The notes: generated by a model from the sequence alone, not told the origin. Shown: positions 38,516 to 47,747, counted from the first letter of the stretch. The stretch: DNA of 64,000 nt from Fredinandcohnia onubensis (GCF_002734285.1 NZ_NSEA01000001.1:120307-184306); one strand, 5' to 3'. A program made the numbers and translations.

Positions 38516-40111
38516 ATGAATCAAGCAGAACTAAGAAGAAAAGTCGGCCAACTAATGGTTGTGGGCTTTAAAGGAATAACAGCCTCCGATGAAATAAAAG
38601 AGTTGATTCGCGAGCATCATGTCGGTGGAGTCATTCTCTTTGGCCGAAATATTGGCACACCAGAGGAAATTCTTTCGTTAACGACGGAGCTTCAACATGT
38701 GGCGAAGGATGCTGGGCATGAGCACCCACTCTTAATCTGTATTGATCAAGAAAATGGGGTTGTTCGTAGACTAGGAGAAGGTACAACAATATTTCCTGGG
38801 GCCATGCTTTTAGGTGCCACAGGCAATCCAGACAACGCCTATGAGGTAGGTGTTGCGACAGGTAAAGAGCTCAGGACACTTGGGATCAACTGGAATCTAG
38901 CACCAGTAATGGATGTGAACAATAACCCTGAAAATCCAGTCATTGGCGTAAGGTCCTTTGGTGAGTCAGCCGAAAAAGTTTCCGAGTTTGGAAGAATGGC
39001 AATGAAGGGGATGCAGGAGGCTGGTGTCATCACAACGTTAAAACATTTCCCAGGTCATGGAGATACAAATGTCGATTCCCACTTAGACCTACCTGTGATT
39101 ACACACAACATTGAACGTTTGGAACAAATTGAGTTAAAACCTTTTGTTGATAGCATAGAGGCTGGTGCGGATACGGTTATGTCGGCCCATGTCTATTTTC
39201 CAGCAATTGAAGATACCCCAGGTGTCCCTGCGACATTGTCGCGTAAAGTCATCACGGGCCTCCTCCGAGAAAAGCTTGGCTTTGATGGAGTAGTAACAAC
39301 AGATTGTATGGAAATGAATGCAATTGCCAATACCATTGGCACCGCAAAAGGTGGGGTAGAAGCGATAAAAGCAGGTGTTGACCTCATTATGGTTTCTCAT
39401 CTCCACCATCTTCAAAAGGAAACGATTGATGCAATTGTTGCTGCAGTGGAATCTGGAGAAATTGATGAAGTCCAGATTGAAGCAGCGGTAGCAAGAGTTA
39501 CGAGATTAAAAGAAAAGTATTGTAGTTGGGAAGAACTCGGCTCAAAAGAGGTACCTTCATTTGTTGGTGGGAAAGAGCATCAACAGCTTGCGCATGACAT
39601 TTATAAGCAAGGAATAACGATTGTAAAAAACAATGGTATTTTGCCATTAAAGAATAAACGTGTGCTAGTGGTTTACTCGGAAAATAAATATACGATGCAG
39701 GTTGAGGATAGACGCTATTCCTCGATGTATCTTGGTGAAACAATCAAAGAGATTGACGATACTGCGGAAATAGTTGAACTATCAAACCCGGCAACAGATG
39801 AAGAAATCCAAAGAGTAGCCGCAAAAGCTCAACAATTTGAAGCGGTTATTGTGGGAACCTTGACTGTTCAAGAAGGTGACGCACAAACAAAGCTAGTGAA
39901 GGCATTGTCAGATACGGGGGTACCGGTCATCGTCATTGCGACAAGAAGTCCGTATGATTTGGCATACTTACCAGAGATTCAAGCCTATCTTTGCACATAT
40001 GAATTTCCCTACCCAGCTTTGAATATGGCGGCAAAGGCTATTTATGGACGTGAACAGGTAACAGGGAAACTGCCGGTTACTATTCCTCAGGTAAGGGAGC
40101 GGTTGAAGTGA
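38516..40111 (+). CDS. nagZ: Beta-N-acetylglucosaminidase NagZ (GH3)
   Basis: Removes non-reducing GlcNAc from muropeptides or GlcNAc-MurNAc. GH3 domain motifs are clear in the 531 residues: KHFPGHGDTNVDSH (the Asp/His acid-base loop) and VVTTDCMEM holding the nucleophile aspartate. A GH3 C-terminal domain of about 190 residues follows, as in B. subtilis NagZ. Unlike that lipoprotein, this protein starts directly with MNQAELRRKVGQL and lacks any signal sequence. GGAGGTGA precedes ATG 38516. Confidence 0.93.
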   Translation: MNQAELRRKVGQLMVVGFKGITASDEIKELIREHHVGGVILFGRNIGTPEEILSLTTELQHVAKDAGHEHPLLICIDQENGVVRRLGEGTTIFPGAMLLGATGNPDNAYEVGVATGKELRTLGINWNLAPVMDVNNNPENPVIGVRSFGESAEKVSEFGRMAMKGMQEAGVITTLKHFPGHGDTNVDSHLDLPVITHNIERLEQIELKPFVDSIEAGADTVMSAHVYFPAIEDTPGVPATLSRKVITGLLREKLGFDGVVTTDCMEMNAIANTIGTAKGGVEAIKAGVDLIMVSHLHHLQKETIDAIVAAVESGEIDEVQIEAAVARVTRLKEKYCSWEELGSKEVPSFVGGKEHQQLAHDIYKQGITIVKNNGILPLKNKRVLVVYSENKYTMQVEDRRYSSMYLGETIKEIDDTAEIVELSNPATDEEIQRVAAKAQQFEAVIVGTLTVQEGDAQTKLVKALSDTGVPVIVIATRSPYDLAYLPEIQAYLCTYEFPYPALNMAAKAIYGREQVTGKLPVTIPQVRERLK

Positions 40112-41271
40112 GTCAAAAGGTAGTTGTGGGTTTAATGTCGGGTACATCTTTAGATGGTATTGATGCAGCTTTAGTTACTATTTCTGAAGATGAACATCAA
40201 AAAATCCAAGTGAAACTGATTCATTTTTCAACACTTTCTTATTCAGAAACCATGCGTGAAAGAATCTTGGCATTATGTGACCCGAGTAAAGCTCGGCTTG
40301 AGGATATATCTTTAACAAATATGCTACTAGGGGAGCTGTTTTCTGAAGCAGCGAAAAAGGTTGTAGCTCAAGCGGGTCTTGAGATGAAAGATGTGAACCT
40401 GATTAGCTCTCATGGTCAGACGATTTTTCATCAGCCTGCAGGTATACAGGTAGAAGACTATACGATTACCTCAACCTTACAAATTGGGGATATTGCCGTG
40501 ATTGCAGAACGAACGGGTGTTATGACGGTTGGGGATTTCCGGACACGTGATATGGCAGTGGGTGGCCAAGGTGCGCCATTAGTTCCATATGCTGATGACC
40601 TATTATTTAGGGCAGATACGAGTGGTAGAATCCTAGCCAATATCGGTGGAATTGCGAATATAACCGTATTACCCCCAGTTGAGAGTCATGAACAAGTGCT
40701 TGCGTTTGATACAGGCCCAGGAAACATGCTGATTGATGCCTTTACAACGTGGGCAACGAATGGAAAACATACCTATGATAAAAACGGAGAACTAGCAGCA
40801 GCTGGTACCGTAGATGAACAATGGCTTGATGAGCTTTTAGATCATGACTATTACCGCTTACCGGCACCAAAAAGTACTGGTCGAGAGCTATTTGGATTCG
40901 ATTATGCAAAAGAACTTTGGAATGCAAAAGCCAATTTAGGACCAGAAGATAAGATAGCTACTATTACTGAGCTGACAGCACGAACAATTGCTGAAGAGTG
41001 TAAGAGATTTATAGATTCGTATAAAATCCAAGAGATTTTTATAAGCGGTGGTGGTTGGTACAATCAAACACTACGAAAGAGATTGCAAGCTAATCTGCCT
41101 CCGTCGATCAAATTAGGAAGTACAGATGAGCTGGGCATACAGGCTGATGCTAAGGAAGCCATTGTATTTGCATTACTAGGCTACCAATGCATCAACAAAC
41201 GACCAAATAATCTTCCATCTGCAACAGGAGCAAGCGCCCCGGTTATTATGGGGAAAATTGCTCTAGCATAA
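40108..41271 (+). CDS. anmK: Anhydro-N-acetylmuramic acid kinase
   Basis: Opens the 1,6-anhydro ring of anhydroMurNAc and phosphorylates it, giving MurNAc 6-phosphate for MurQ. In 387 residues, GLMSGTSLDGIDAALV is the N-terminal phosphate loop, VGGQGAPLVPYAD a middle motif, and FDTGPGNMLIDAF the substrate/catalytic aspartate region. GTG start overlaps the nagZ stop by four bases (GTGA), so the two are translationally coupled. Having both AnmK and a MurK-like kinase lets the locus accept fragments from lytic transglycosylases and hydrolases. Confidence 0.96.
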   Translation: MSQKVVVGLMSGTSLDGIDAALVTISEDEHQKIQVKLIHFSTLSYSETMRERILALCDPSKARLEDISLTNMLLGELFSEAAKKVVAQAGLEMKDVNLISSHGQTIFHQPAGIQVEDYTITSTLQIGDIAVIAERTGVMTVGDFRTRDMAVGGQGAPLVPYADDLLFRADTSGRILANIGGIANITVLPPVESHEQVLAFDTGPGNMLIDAFTTWATNGKHTYDKNGELAAAGTVDEQWLDELLDHDYYRLPAPKSTGRELFGFDYAKELWNAKANLGPEDKIATITELTARTIAEECKRFIDSYKIQEIFISGGGWYNQTLRKRLQANLPPSIKLGSTDELGIQADAKEAIVFALLGYQCINKRPNNLPSATGASAPVIMGKIALA

Positions 41272-41373
41272 AAATAAAAAACTGAAGGGAGGCGAGGGCA
41301 AGAGCTACAAATATAGTGTTCTGTTGGTACTGGAAAAAACAATGATGAAAGATACGTAAGGGGGAAAAGTAGA

Positions 41374-42711
41374 ATGAAAAAATGGCTTAGTCTTTTTCTT
41401 ATAAGTATTTTAGTAATTGGATTGTTAGCGGCATGTAGCAAGAAAGAGAACACAACAAAAGATGGCGGCGGAGATAGTGAAAAGGAATGGACAGGTACAA
41501 TCACAGTATGGGATGGACCACGTTGGCCAGATGATAAAGACAATAAATTCCACTGGATGGAAAGTAAAATTAAAGAATTCGAAGCAGCACATGAAGGGGT
41601 AAAAGTTGATTTAGTTCAAGTTCCTTGGGCAGAGCTTCCTGATAAATTAGGTGTTTCGATTGCAGGGCAATCTTGGCCAGATGTTGCACCAGTTGATATT
41701 AGTGGTAGTGCAGTAAGTATTGACCATATTGAACAAGGTGTAATTGAATCAGTTGATGAGTTATTTACAGAAGATGAACTTAAGGACTTTTATGAAAATG
41801 CATTAGATGCTTACACATTTGACGGGAAATTATATGGAGTTCCAAACTCTCTAACTGTACACGCAATGCTATTAAACTTAGATCTTTTTGAAGAGCGTGG
41901 AGTTGAGCCTCCAGCAAACGGTGAATGGACATGGGATGAGTTCTTCGCAGCAGCTGAAAAGCTAACATTTGACCGTGATAACGATGGTAAAACAGATGTA
42001 TACGGATTCTCAACATATATCCTTCCTGGTTACTATGAGGCATGGCCGTTCTTCTATATCAATGGTGGAAGCCCATTAAATGAAGATATGTCAAAATTCA
42101 CGTTCACAGAGCCAGAAGCAGTAGAAGCGATTCAACAACTTGCTGATTTGAAATTAGAGCATAACGTAGCTCCTGAAACATTAGGTGGTCAGGACGTTGG
42201 TGGTACATTCCAAGCATGGGCAAACGAAGAGCAACGTACTGTTGCAATGCAGCCATGGGCTACATGGGCAATTAGCTCAGCTCAAACAAAATACCCTACA
42301 AACTTTGCAGTTGCAAACTACCCAACTGGTAAATCAGGTGAGCCTGTAACAATCGGTGGTGTAGGTGGTTGGACAATGTTCCACCAAGAAGAAGAAGGAA
42401 AAAAAGAAATGGTTGGCGAGTTTATTAAGTTCATCTCAACAACAGATGAGCAATTTACGATGGCAACTGAGTATGGTATTTTCCCTGCACGTAAGAGCGC
42501 TGCAGACATGGACCCTTATAAGGACAATCCAGAAATGAAGCGTGCACAAGAAATGTCTTCACAAGTTGTTATGCTTCCACGTCACCCTGAGTGGAAGAAA
42601 ATTGATGAAGCCATTCAAACAGAGCTTCAGTTAGTATTCAATGGTGAAAAGACAGCAGAAGAAGCGATGAAAGCTGCTGAGAAGAAGGTCAATGAATTGT
42701 TAGGTGAGTAG
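41374..42711 (+). CDS. ABC importer substrate-binding lipoprotein of the salvage locus
   Basis: A family 1 (CUT1-type) sugar-binding protein of 445 residues with a type II signal peptide; the lipobox LLAAC puts the lipid-modified cysteine at residue 21. It would be anchored on the outer face of the membrane. With two permeases downstream, it forms the importer of the locus, probably for MurNAc, GlcNAc-MurNAc or muropeptides. A hairpin after the gene may raise its level relative to the permeases. GGGGGAA is the ribosome-binding site. Confidence 0.9.
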   Translation: MKKWLSLFLISILVIGLLAACSKKENTTKDGGGDSEKEWTGTITVWDGPRWPDDKDNKFHWMESKIKEFEAAHEGVKVDLVQVPWAELPDKLGVSIAGQSWPDVAPVDISGSAVSIDHIEQGVIESVDELFTEDELKDFYENALDAYTFDGKLYGVPNSLTVHAMLLNLDLFEERGVEPPANGEWTWDEFFAAAEKLTFDRDNDGKTDVYGFSTYILPGYYEAWPFFYINGGSPLNEDMSKFTFTEPEAVEAIQQLADLKLEHNVAPETLGGQDVGGTFQAWANEEQRTVAMQPWATWAISSAQTKYPTNFAVANYPTGKSGEPVTIGGVGGWTMFHQEEEGKKEMVGEFIKFISTTDEQFTMATEYGIFPARKSAADMDPYKDNPEMKRAQEMSSQVVMLPRHPEWKKIDEAIQTELQLVFNGEKTAEEAMKAAEKKVNELLGE

Positions 42712-42725
42712 TAATAGGCATAAGG

Positions 42726-42750
42726 TGGGTAGCCCTTAAATGGGCTACTT
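42726..42750 (+). other. Hairpin between binding-protein and permease genes
   Basis: GTAGCCC and GGGCTAC pair around TTAAAT, without a T tract. Such stem-loops after binding-protein genes often protect the upstream mRNA and allow unequal expression. Confidence 0.55.
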
Positions 42751-42780
42751 GCTGCCAAATGAAAGATTGGGGGAATTGCG

Positions 42781-43701
42781 TTGAAACCCGTTCATCAAAC
42801 TGCAAATGCAGTAGTACAGACAAAAAAACCAACTATCTGGCTACAAATGAAAAAGAACTATTCCGCATATTTATTTTTACTTCCAAAACTTATCCTGTTT
42901 ATTGCATTTATTGCGATCCCGGTTGTGTGGGCGTTTATCATCTCCTTCCAGGAATACAAAATTTTTGGGAGTGAATGGGCAGGTTTAGACAACTATATAA
43001 AGGTTTTTAAAAGTGATGCCTTTTACGACGCGCTAGGAAATACATTCCTTTTTACGGTTGTAACGGTACCTTTTAACGTAATAAGTGCACTTATCATTGC
43101 TTCTCTCATCCATCCTCTTGGAAAACTGTCTCAAAGCTTCTTCCGAGGAGCCTTTTATTTACCAACAGTTACATCAATGGTAATTGTTGCAATGGTCTGG
43201 CGCTGGATGTACAACTACGACTTTGGACTGTTTAACTATGTGTTAGGGTGGTTTGGAATGGAACCACTTAACTGGTTGGGACAATCATCATCCGCACTTT
43301 GGGCCTTAATCATCATGCAATGTTTAATTCCATTTGGTGTTGGAATCATTCTCTATCTTGCTTCAATGGGTTCAATTTCACATTCACTATATGAAGCGGC
43401 TACTATTGACGGGGCAAATAGTTTTCAAAAATGGTATCGCATTACATTGCCATTATTAAAACCATCTACCTTATATTTAGTTTTACTAAGTACAATCGGT
43501 TCGTTTCAGGTATTTACACAAATTATTATGATGACGGGCGGAGGACCAGGCACGGCTACAGAAACTCTTGTTCACTTAATCTATAAGACAGGCTTTAGAG
43601 ATTTCGAGTTTGGCTTTGCAGCAGCACAATCCGTTGTTTTATTCTTTATCATTCTTTTATTTTCAATTATCCAATTCCGTTTACTTCGGTACGATGACTA
43701 G
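42781..43701 (+). CDS. ABC importer permease, MalF-type, of the salvage locus
   Basis: A 306-residue CUT1 permease with about six helices. The cytoplasmic EAA loop reads EAATIDGANSFQKWYRITLPLLKP minus its ends (about 215-238), the docking site for the ATPase. Start is TTG with GGGGG 7 nt upstream; an ATG 22 codons later is an alternative. It pairs with the MalG-type permease 12 bp downstream. Confidence 0.9.
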   Translation: MKPVHQTANAVVQTKKPTIWLQMKKNYSAYLFLLPKLILFIAFIAIPVVWAFIISFQEYKIFGSEWAGLDNYIKVFKSDAFYDALGNTFLFTVVTVPFNVISALIIASLIHPLGKLSQSFFRGAFYLPTVTSMVIVAMVWRWMYNYDFGLFNYVLGWFGMEPLNWLGQSSSALWALIIMQCLIPFGVGIILYLASMGSISHSLYEAATIDGANSFQKWYRITLPLLKPSTLYLVLLSTIGSFQVFTQIIMMTGGGPGTATETLVHLIYKTGFRDFEFGFAAAQSVVLFFIILLFSIIQFRLLRYDD

Positions 43702-43713
43702 GAGGGAAGCATA

Positions 43714-44685
43714 ATGACGACATCAGGTATTCAAAAAGTAAACAAGCTTATTATTTATGTACTACTATCGGTTTTCGCCATTGTTTCCCTTTTACCATTG
43801 TATTGGGTGTTTAGTACCTCCTTGCAGCTTAGCAGCTACCAAGATGAAGAATTAGAACGTCAAGTATCTTATGTTGATTCAAATCCTCCGAAAATGTACC
43901 CAGTTGGGATTACAGAGTACTTTGAGCACTGGGGGAAGGCTAGGGACGCAGAAAGGGCTGGTGATGCTGAAGCAGCAGCTTATCATCGTGATGTTATGGA
44001 CTACATCATTGAAGATACGTTTTCAGGATTTACGACCTTGTTTAATAAAAACAACGTAGGCATCTGGTTTTTTAATAGTTTTTATATAGCGGTAGTGGTT
44101 ACAATTGGGATACTCCTCTTTGACTCAATGGCCGGGTATGTTCTCGCGAAAAAGCGGTTCCCGGGACGAAATCTCATTTTCTGGTCGATTATTGCCACGA
44201 TGATGATTCCCGGCCAAGTAACGTTAGTGCCGTTGTTTATCATGGTTCGAAACTTTGGAATTATGGATACGCACTGGGCGCTTATATTCCCAGACTTAGC
44301 AATGGTATTTGGGGTATTTTTAATGAGGCAATTTATGCACTCGATCCCGGATGAACTAATAGATGCAGCGAAAATTGATGGTGCAAGCGAATGGAAAACG
44401 TACTGGAAAATCATTCTGCCATTGGCGAAACCAGGTCTAGCAGCTCTAGGAATCTTTACATTTATGAACGTTTGGAATTCATTCCTGTGGCCAATTATCG
44501 TGTTAAACGATGCAAATCTATATACATTACCGGTAGGGTTAAAAACATTACAGGATGCAAACCTGGCGAGCTTCAAGCTTCTAATGAGTGGAGCAGCGAT
44601 AGCATCCGTTCCAATGATTATTGTATTCATGATGTTCCAACGCCACTTTGTAAAAGGATTAACCCTGGGCGGAGTAAAAGAATAA
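43714..44685 (+). CDS. ABC importer permease, MalG-type, with enlarged first external loop
   Basis: A 323-residue CUT1 permease with EAA-loop residues DAAKIDGASEWKTYWKI. Between helix 1 (about 9-29) and the NSFYIA segment (about 115) lies an external loop of about 85 residues, rich in Glu/Ala/Arg (KARDAERAGDAEAAA), some 35 longer than usual for MalG-type proteins. It may contact the binding protein or a bulky ligand. No ABC ATPase gene is in the locus; a shared MsmX-type ATPase elsewhere is likely. Confidence 0.9.
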   Translation: MTTSGIQKVNKLIIYVLLSVFAIVSLLPLYWVFSTSLQLSSYQDEELERQVSYVDSNPPKMYPVGITEYFEHWGKARDAERAGDAEAAAYHRDVMDYIIEDTFSGFTTLFNKNNVGIWFFNSFYIAVVVTIGILLFDSMAGYVLAKKRFPGRNLIFWSIIATMMIPGQVTLVPLFIMVRNFGIMDTHWALIFPDLAMVFGVFLMRQFMHSIPDELIDAAKIDGASEWKTYWKIILPLAKPGLAALGIFTFMNVWNSFLWPIIVLNDANLYTLPVGLKTLQDANLASFKLLMSGAAIASVPMIIVFMMFQRHFVKGLTLGGVKE

Positions 44686-44693
44686 TGACTGAT

Positions 44694-44718
44694 GGAGAGA
44701 GCAATCTCTCTTTTTTTG
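44694..44718 (+). terminator. Weak terminator or attenuator before namZ
   Basis: GGAGAGA and TCTCTC form a short stem around GCAA, followed by seven T. It lies inside the operon, so it may reduce expression of namZ and genes after it. Confidence 0.55.
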
Positions 44719-44733
44719 AGGGGAGGGCAAGGA

Positions 44734-45885
44734 ATGGAAATAGGTCTTGACCGCTTTTTAACGAAATCCGTTGATTTATGTAAGGGTAAAAGAGTCGGGG
44801 TGGTTACTAATATGACAGGTGTTAACCAACGACTTACTCCAACAATAGATTTGTTCCATGAGCATCCAGATATTCATGTTACTGCATTATATGGACCTGA
44901 ACATGGAATTAGAGGAAGTGCAAAGGAAGGGGAAAAGATTGATTTCTTTGTCGATCCTTATACCAATTTACCTGTGTATAGTCTTTACGGAGCAACGAAA
45001 AAGCCAACAAAAGAAATGCTAGAGAATGTGGATATGATTTTCTTTGATCTTCAGGATATCGGGGCAAGGTACTATACATTTATTTATACGATGGCATATG
45101 TGATGGAGGCTTGTGCAGAGTTCGGAAAGGAATTCGTCGTTCTTGATCGGCCAAATCCAATCACAGGGACCGTAATGGAAGGGAATCTAGTGGATGAGGA
45201 CGTTCGTTCCTTCGTGGGCCTCTATCCAATTCCAAATCGTCACGGTATGACCGTCGGGGAAATTGCGCTCATGTATAAGCATGAATTCGGAATCGATTGT
45301 GAATTAACGGTTATTCCGATGGAGGGCTGGAGTCGTGATATGTTTTATGATGAAACCGGCTTGTTTTGGATTCCACCGTCGCCTAATACGACAGGAATGG
45401 ATATGTGCACGTTATACCCTGGGACCTGTTTGGTTGAAGGAACGAATCTATCGGAGGGAAGAGGCACAACACGACCTTTTGAATACGTGGGAAGTCCCTT
45501 TATTGAGGGATACCGGTTGGCGAAGTATTTTAATGAGAAAAAACTTCTTGGGGTGTTAGCTCGACCGATTTCCTTTGTTCCAACGTATCAAAAACATAAG
45601 GATCAGGTCTGTGAAGGTGTTCAACTGCATGTAACCGATCGATGGAAAATTCACTCCTTGAAAACAGGACTTACGTTGTTAGAAACAATAGCGGAAATGT
45701 ACCCTCATGATTTTGAGTTTCTTCAATTTGGTGAAAAGAAAACCTATATGTTTGACCTTTTAGCGGGGACAAAGGATCTTAAGAATCTAGTTTTGAATGG
45801 TGGAATTAATCGTTTTATAGAATTATGTGAAGCGGAAACGGAAGCCTTTAAAATGAAAAGAGAACCTTATCTACTTTACAATTAG
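44734..45885 (+). CDS. namZ: Exo-beta-N-acetylmuramidase NamZ (DUF1343/GH171)
   Basis: Releases MurNAc from the non-reducing ends of glycan fragments. The 383 residues show the family landmarks YGPEHGIRG, FDLQDIGARYYTFIYTM, VLDRPNPI, and IPNRHGMTVGE. B. subtilis NamZ is secreted; this protein starts MEIGLDRFLTKS without a signal peptide and so appears cytoplasmic. ATG 44734 is preferred because GGGGAGGG lies upstream; an earlier in-frame ATG falls within the hairpin region. It complements NagZ in taking apart GlcNAc-MurNAc chains. Confidence 0.92.
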   Translation: MEIGLDRFLTKSVDLCKGKRVGVVTNMTGVNQRLTPTIDLFHEHPDIHVTALYGPEHGIRGSAKEGEKIDFFVDPYTNLPVYSLYGATKKPTKEMLENVDMIFFDLQDIGARYYTFIYTMAYVMEACAEFGKEFVVLDRPNPITGTVMEGNLVDEDVRSFVGLYPIPNRHGMTVGEIALMYKHEFGIDCELTVIPMEGWSRDMFYDETGLFWIPPSPNTTGMDMCTLYPGTCLVEGTNLSEGRGTTRPFEYVGSPFIEGYRLAKYFNEKKLLGVLARPISFVPTYQKHKDQVCEGVQLHVTDRWKIHSLKTGLTLLETIAEMYPHDFEFLQFGEKKTYMFDLLAGTKDLKNLVLNGGINRFIELCEAETEAFKMKREPYLLYN

Positions 45886-45893
45886 GGAAGGGG

Positions 45894-46850
45894 ATGGACC
45901 GTGTGGTTTCATTTCGATATTATCAATCAGGCGATGAAATAGGAATTGTTCGCCTCTGGAATGAGTGCTTGCTGAAGGATCCAATCACACAGCTTAGGTT
46001 TCGAAATCTCGTTCTTTTAGACGCAAACTTTGACCCAAAGGGATTACGAGTTGCGGTTGACGGAGATCAAATAATCGGTTGTGTGTATGCGATACGAAGA
46101 TTGCTACCAATGGCTGGTACAGACTTAGAGCCGGAAAATGGCTGGATTCCTTTCTTTTTCGTTCATCCGGAGTTCTCGCGGTCTGGTATCGGAGAAAAAT
46201 TGTTGAAAGATGGGGTGGAATTCCTAGCATCTGAAGGTCGGAAGAATGTTTTCTTTGCTTCGTATGCTCCGAATTATATTCTGCCTGGAATCGATGAAGA
46301 AGCATATCCAGAAGGCTATTCCTTTCTCCTCAAGCAAGGATTTGAAAAACAATACTCACCCGTCGCGATGGACCGAAGTTTAGTAGGCTTCACGCCACCC
46401 TCTGATGTGCTTGAATTAAAGACACAGCGGGAACAAGAAGGGTACTCATTTTTAACTGCAGAAGATAAGGATTTATACGAAGTGATCCAATTTGCTAACA
46501 ATGTGTTTAACCCGGATTGGGGACGTGCGATTCGAGAAGGAATTCTACAAGGGCTGCCACTCCACCGCATTTTAATTGCAAGAGTTCGTGAAAATTTAGT
46601 AGGCTTCTGCATTTATGGCGGTTATGAAGGAATTCCAGATCGCTTCGGACCATTTGGGGTTGACCCCAACCAGCAAGGTAAGGGGTTAGGCAAGATTTTA
46701 TTAAATGAATGCTTAAAAAATATGCGTGCAGAAGGATTGCATGGTGCGTGGTTTCTCTGGACGGGAGAGAAGAGTTCAGCGGGACATCTCTATAAGAAAA
46801 CAGGATTTGAGATAACACGAAAGTTCCATGTTATGAAAAAAACGTTATAA
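45894..46850 (+). CDS. Tandem-GNAT acetyltransferase of the salvage locus (second copy)
   Basis: A 318-residue protein with two GNAT domains. The first contains FFFVHPEFSRSGIGEKLLKDG (about 90-110, shown with its glycine loop), the second PFGVDPNQQGKGLGKILLNE and ends in LYKKTGF. It has the same layout and spacing as the protein at 34800-35747 and appears to be its paralogue. No signal peptide. It starts 8 bp after namZ. Its place in a wall-sugar operon suggests a role on an amino sugar, peptide or muropeptide; nothing more specific can be said. Confidence 0.8.
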   Translation: MDRVVSFRYYQSGDEIGIVRLWNECLLKDPITQLRFRNLVLLDANFDPKGLRVAVDGDQIIGCVYAIRRLLPMAGTDLEPENGWIPFFFVHPEFSRSGIGEKLLKDGVEFLASEGRKNVFFASYAPNYILPGIDEEAYPEGYSFLLKQGFEKQYSPVAMDRSLVGFTPPSDVLELKTQREQEGYSFLTAEDKDLYEVIQFANNVFNPDWGRAIREGILQGLPLHRILIARVRENLVGFCIYGGYEGIPDRFGPFGVDPNQQGKGLGKILLNECLKNMRAEGLHGAWFLWTGEKSSAGHLYKKTGFEITRKFHVMKKTL

Positions 46851-46883
46851 TGTTAATAGATTGAATAAAGAGAGTTGATGAAA

Positions 46884-47747
46884 ATGTCCTTTATGACCGG
46901 AGGACTCGTAATGCTCCAGGAAATGCATGATAACCTCCCACCGTCTGAAAAGAAAATTGCTTTATATATATTAGAAAATCCACAAGAGACGATTACACTA
47001 ACGGCCAGTGAGCTTGGTAAAAGAAGTTCAACAAGCAGTGCGGCGGTTATTCGACTATGTAAATCACTTGATTTAAAAGGGTTTCAGGATTTAAAGCTTC
47101 GTATCGCAGGAGACCTGCAAAAGAAGAAAGCAACGGGATTCCGCGATATTGAGCCAAATGAATCTACTTTGTCTATTATTGAAAAAATGACAGACAATAG
47201 TGTTCAAACTTTACGGGAAACGGCTGAGTTGCTAAACAATGAAGAGCTTGAAAGAGCGGTTGAAATCTTAATAAATGCCGGGACAATTCACTTTTTTGGT
47301 GTGGGCGCATCAAGCATCATCGCTCAAGATGCTCAGCAAAAATTTTTAAGAATTAATAAAAAAGCAACAGCATTTCCGGATCTACATATGGCCGCAACCT
47401 TGGTTGCGAATGCGGATGAAAATGATGTTGTTGTTGGGATTTCGTTTTCGGGGGCAACGTTTGAAGTTGCGAAAATCCTTGAGCTCGCGAATAAAAAAGG
47501 AGCACATACGATTAGCTTAACAAAATACGGCTCATCAATTGTTACAGAGCAGGCAGGCATTCGCCTTTATACCTCTGCTACCAGAGAGCCGACTTTCCGA
47601 AGCGGTGCAACTTCATCAAGAATCGCCCAGCTTCATGTGATGGACATTCTTTTTATGAGTGTCGCCTCACAGGCATATGACCAAACCGTCCAACACCTTG
47701 ATGAAACAAGGGAAATGATTAATATCTTGCACGACCCAATAAAATGA
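46884..47747 (+). CDS. murR: RpiR-family regulator MurR
   Basis: A 287-residue regulator with an N-terminal HTH (TASELGKRSSTSSAAVIRLC) and a C-terminal SIS domain (VVVGISFSGATFEVAKI) that senses a sugar phosphate. It is close to B. subtilis MurR (YbbH) and should respond to MurNAc 6-phosphate. It is the last gene of the locus. ATG 46884 has AAAGAGAG 9 nt upstream; TTG 46875, ATG 46878 and ATG 46893 are alternatives. Candidate operator: the palindrome at 33662-33674. Confidence 0.88.
   Translation: MSFMTGGLVMLQEMHDNLPPSEKKIALYILENPQETITLTASELGKRSSTSSAAVIRLCKSLDLKGFQDLKLRIAGDLQKKKATGFRDIEPNESTLSIIEKMTDNSVQTLRETAELLNNEELERAVEILINAGTIHFFGVGASSIIAQDAQQKFLRINKKATAFPDLHMAATLVANADENDVVVGISFSGATFEVAKILELANKKGAHTISLTKYGSSIVTEQAGIRLYTSATREPTFRSGATSSRIAQLHVMDILFMSVASQAYDQTVQHLDETREMINILHDPIK

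Noticed and set aside
44082..44630. 182-residue antisense open frame in the MalG-type permease gene
   Set aside because: It lies fully within a well-supported gene on the other strand and encodes no recognisable protein.
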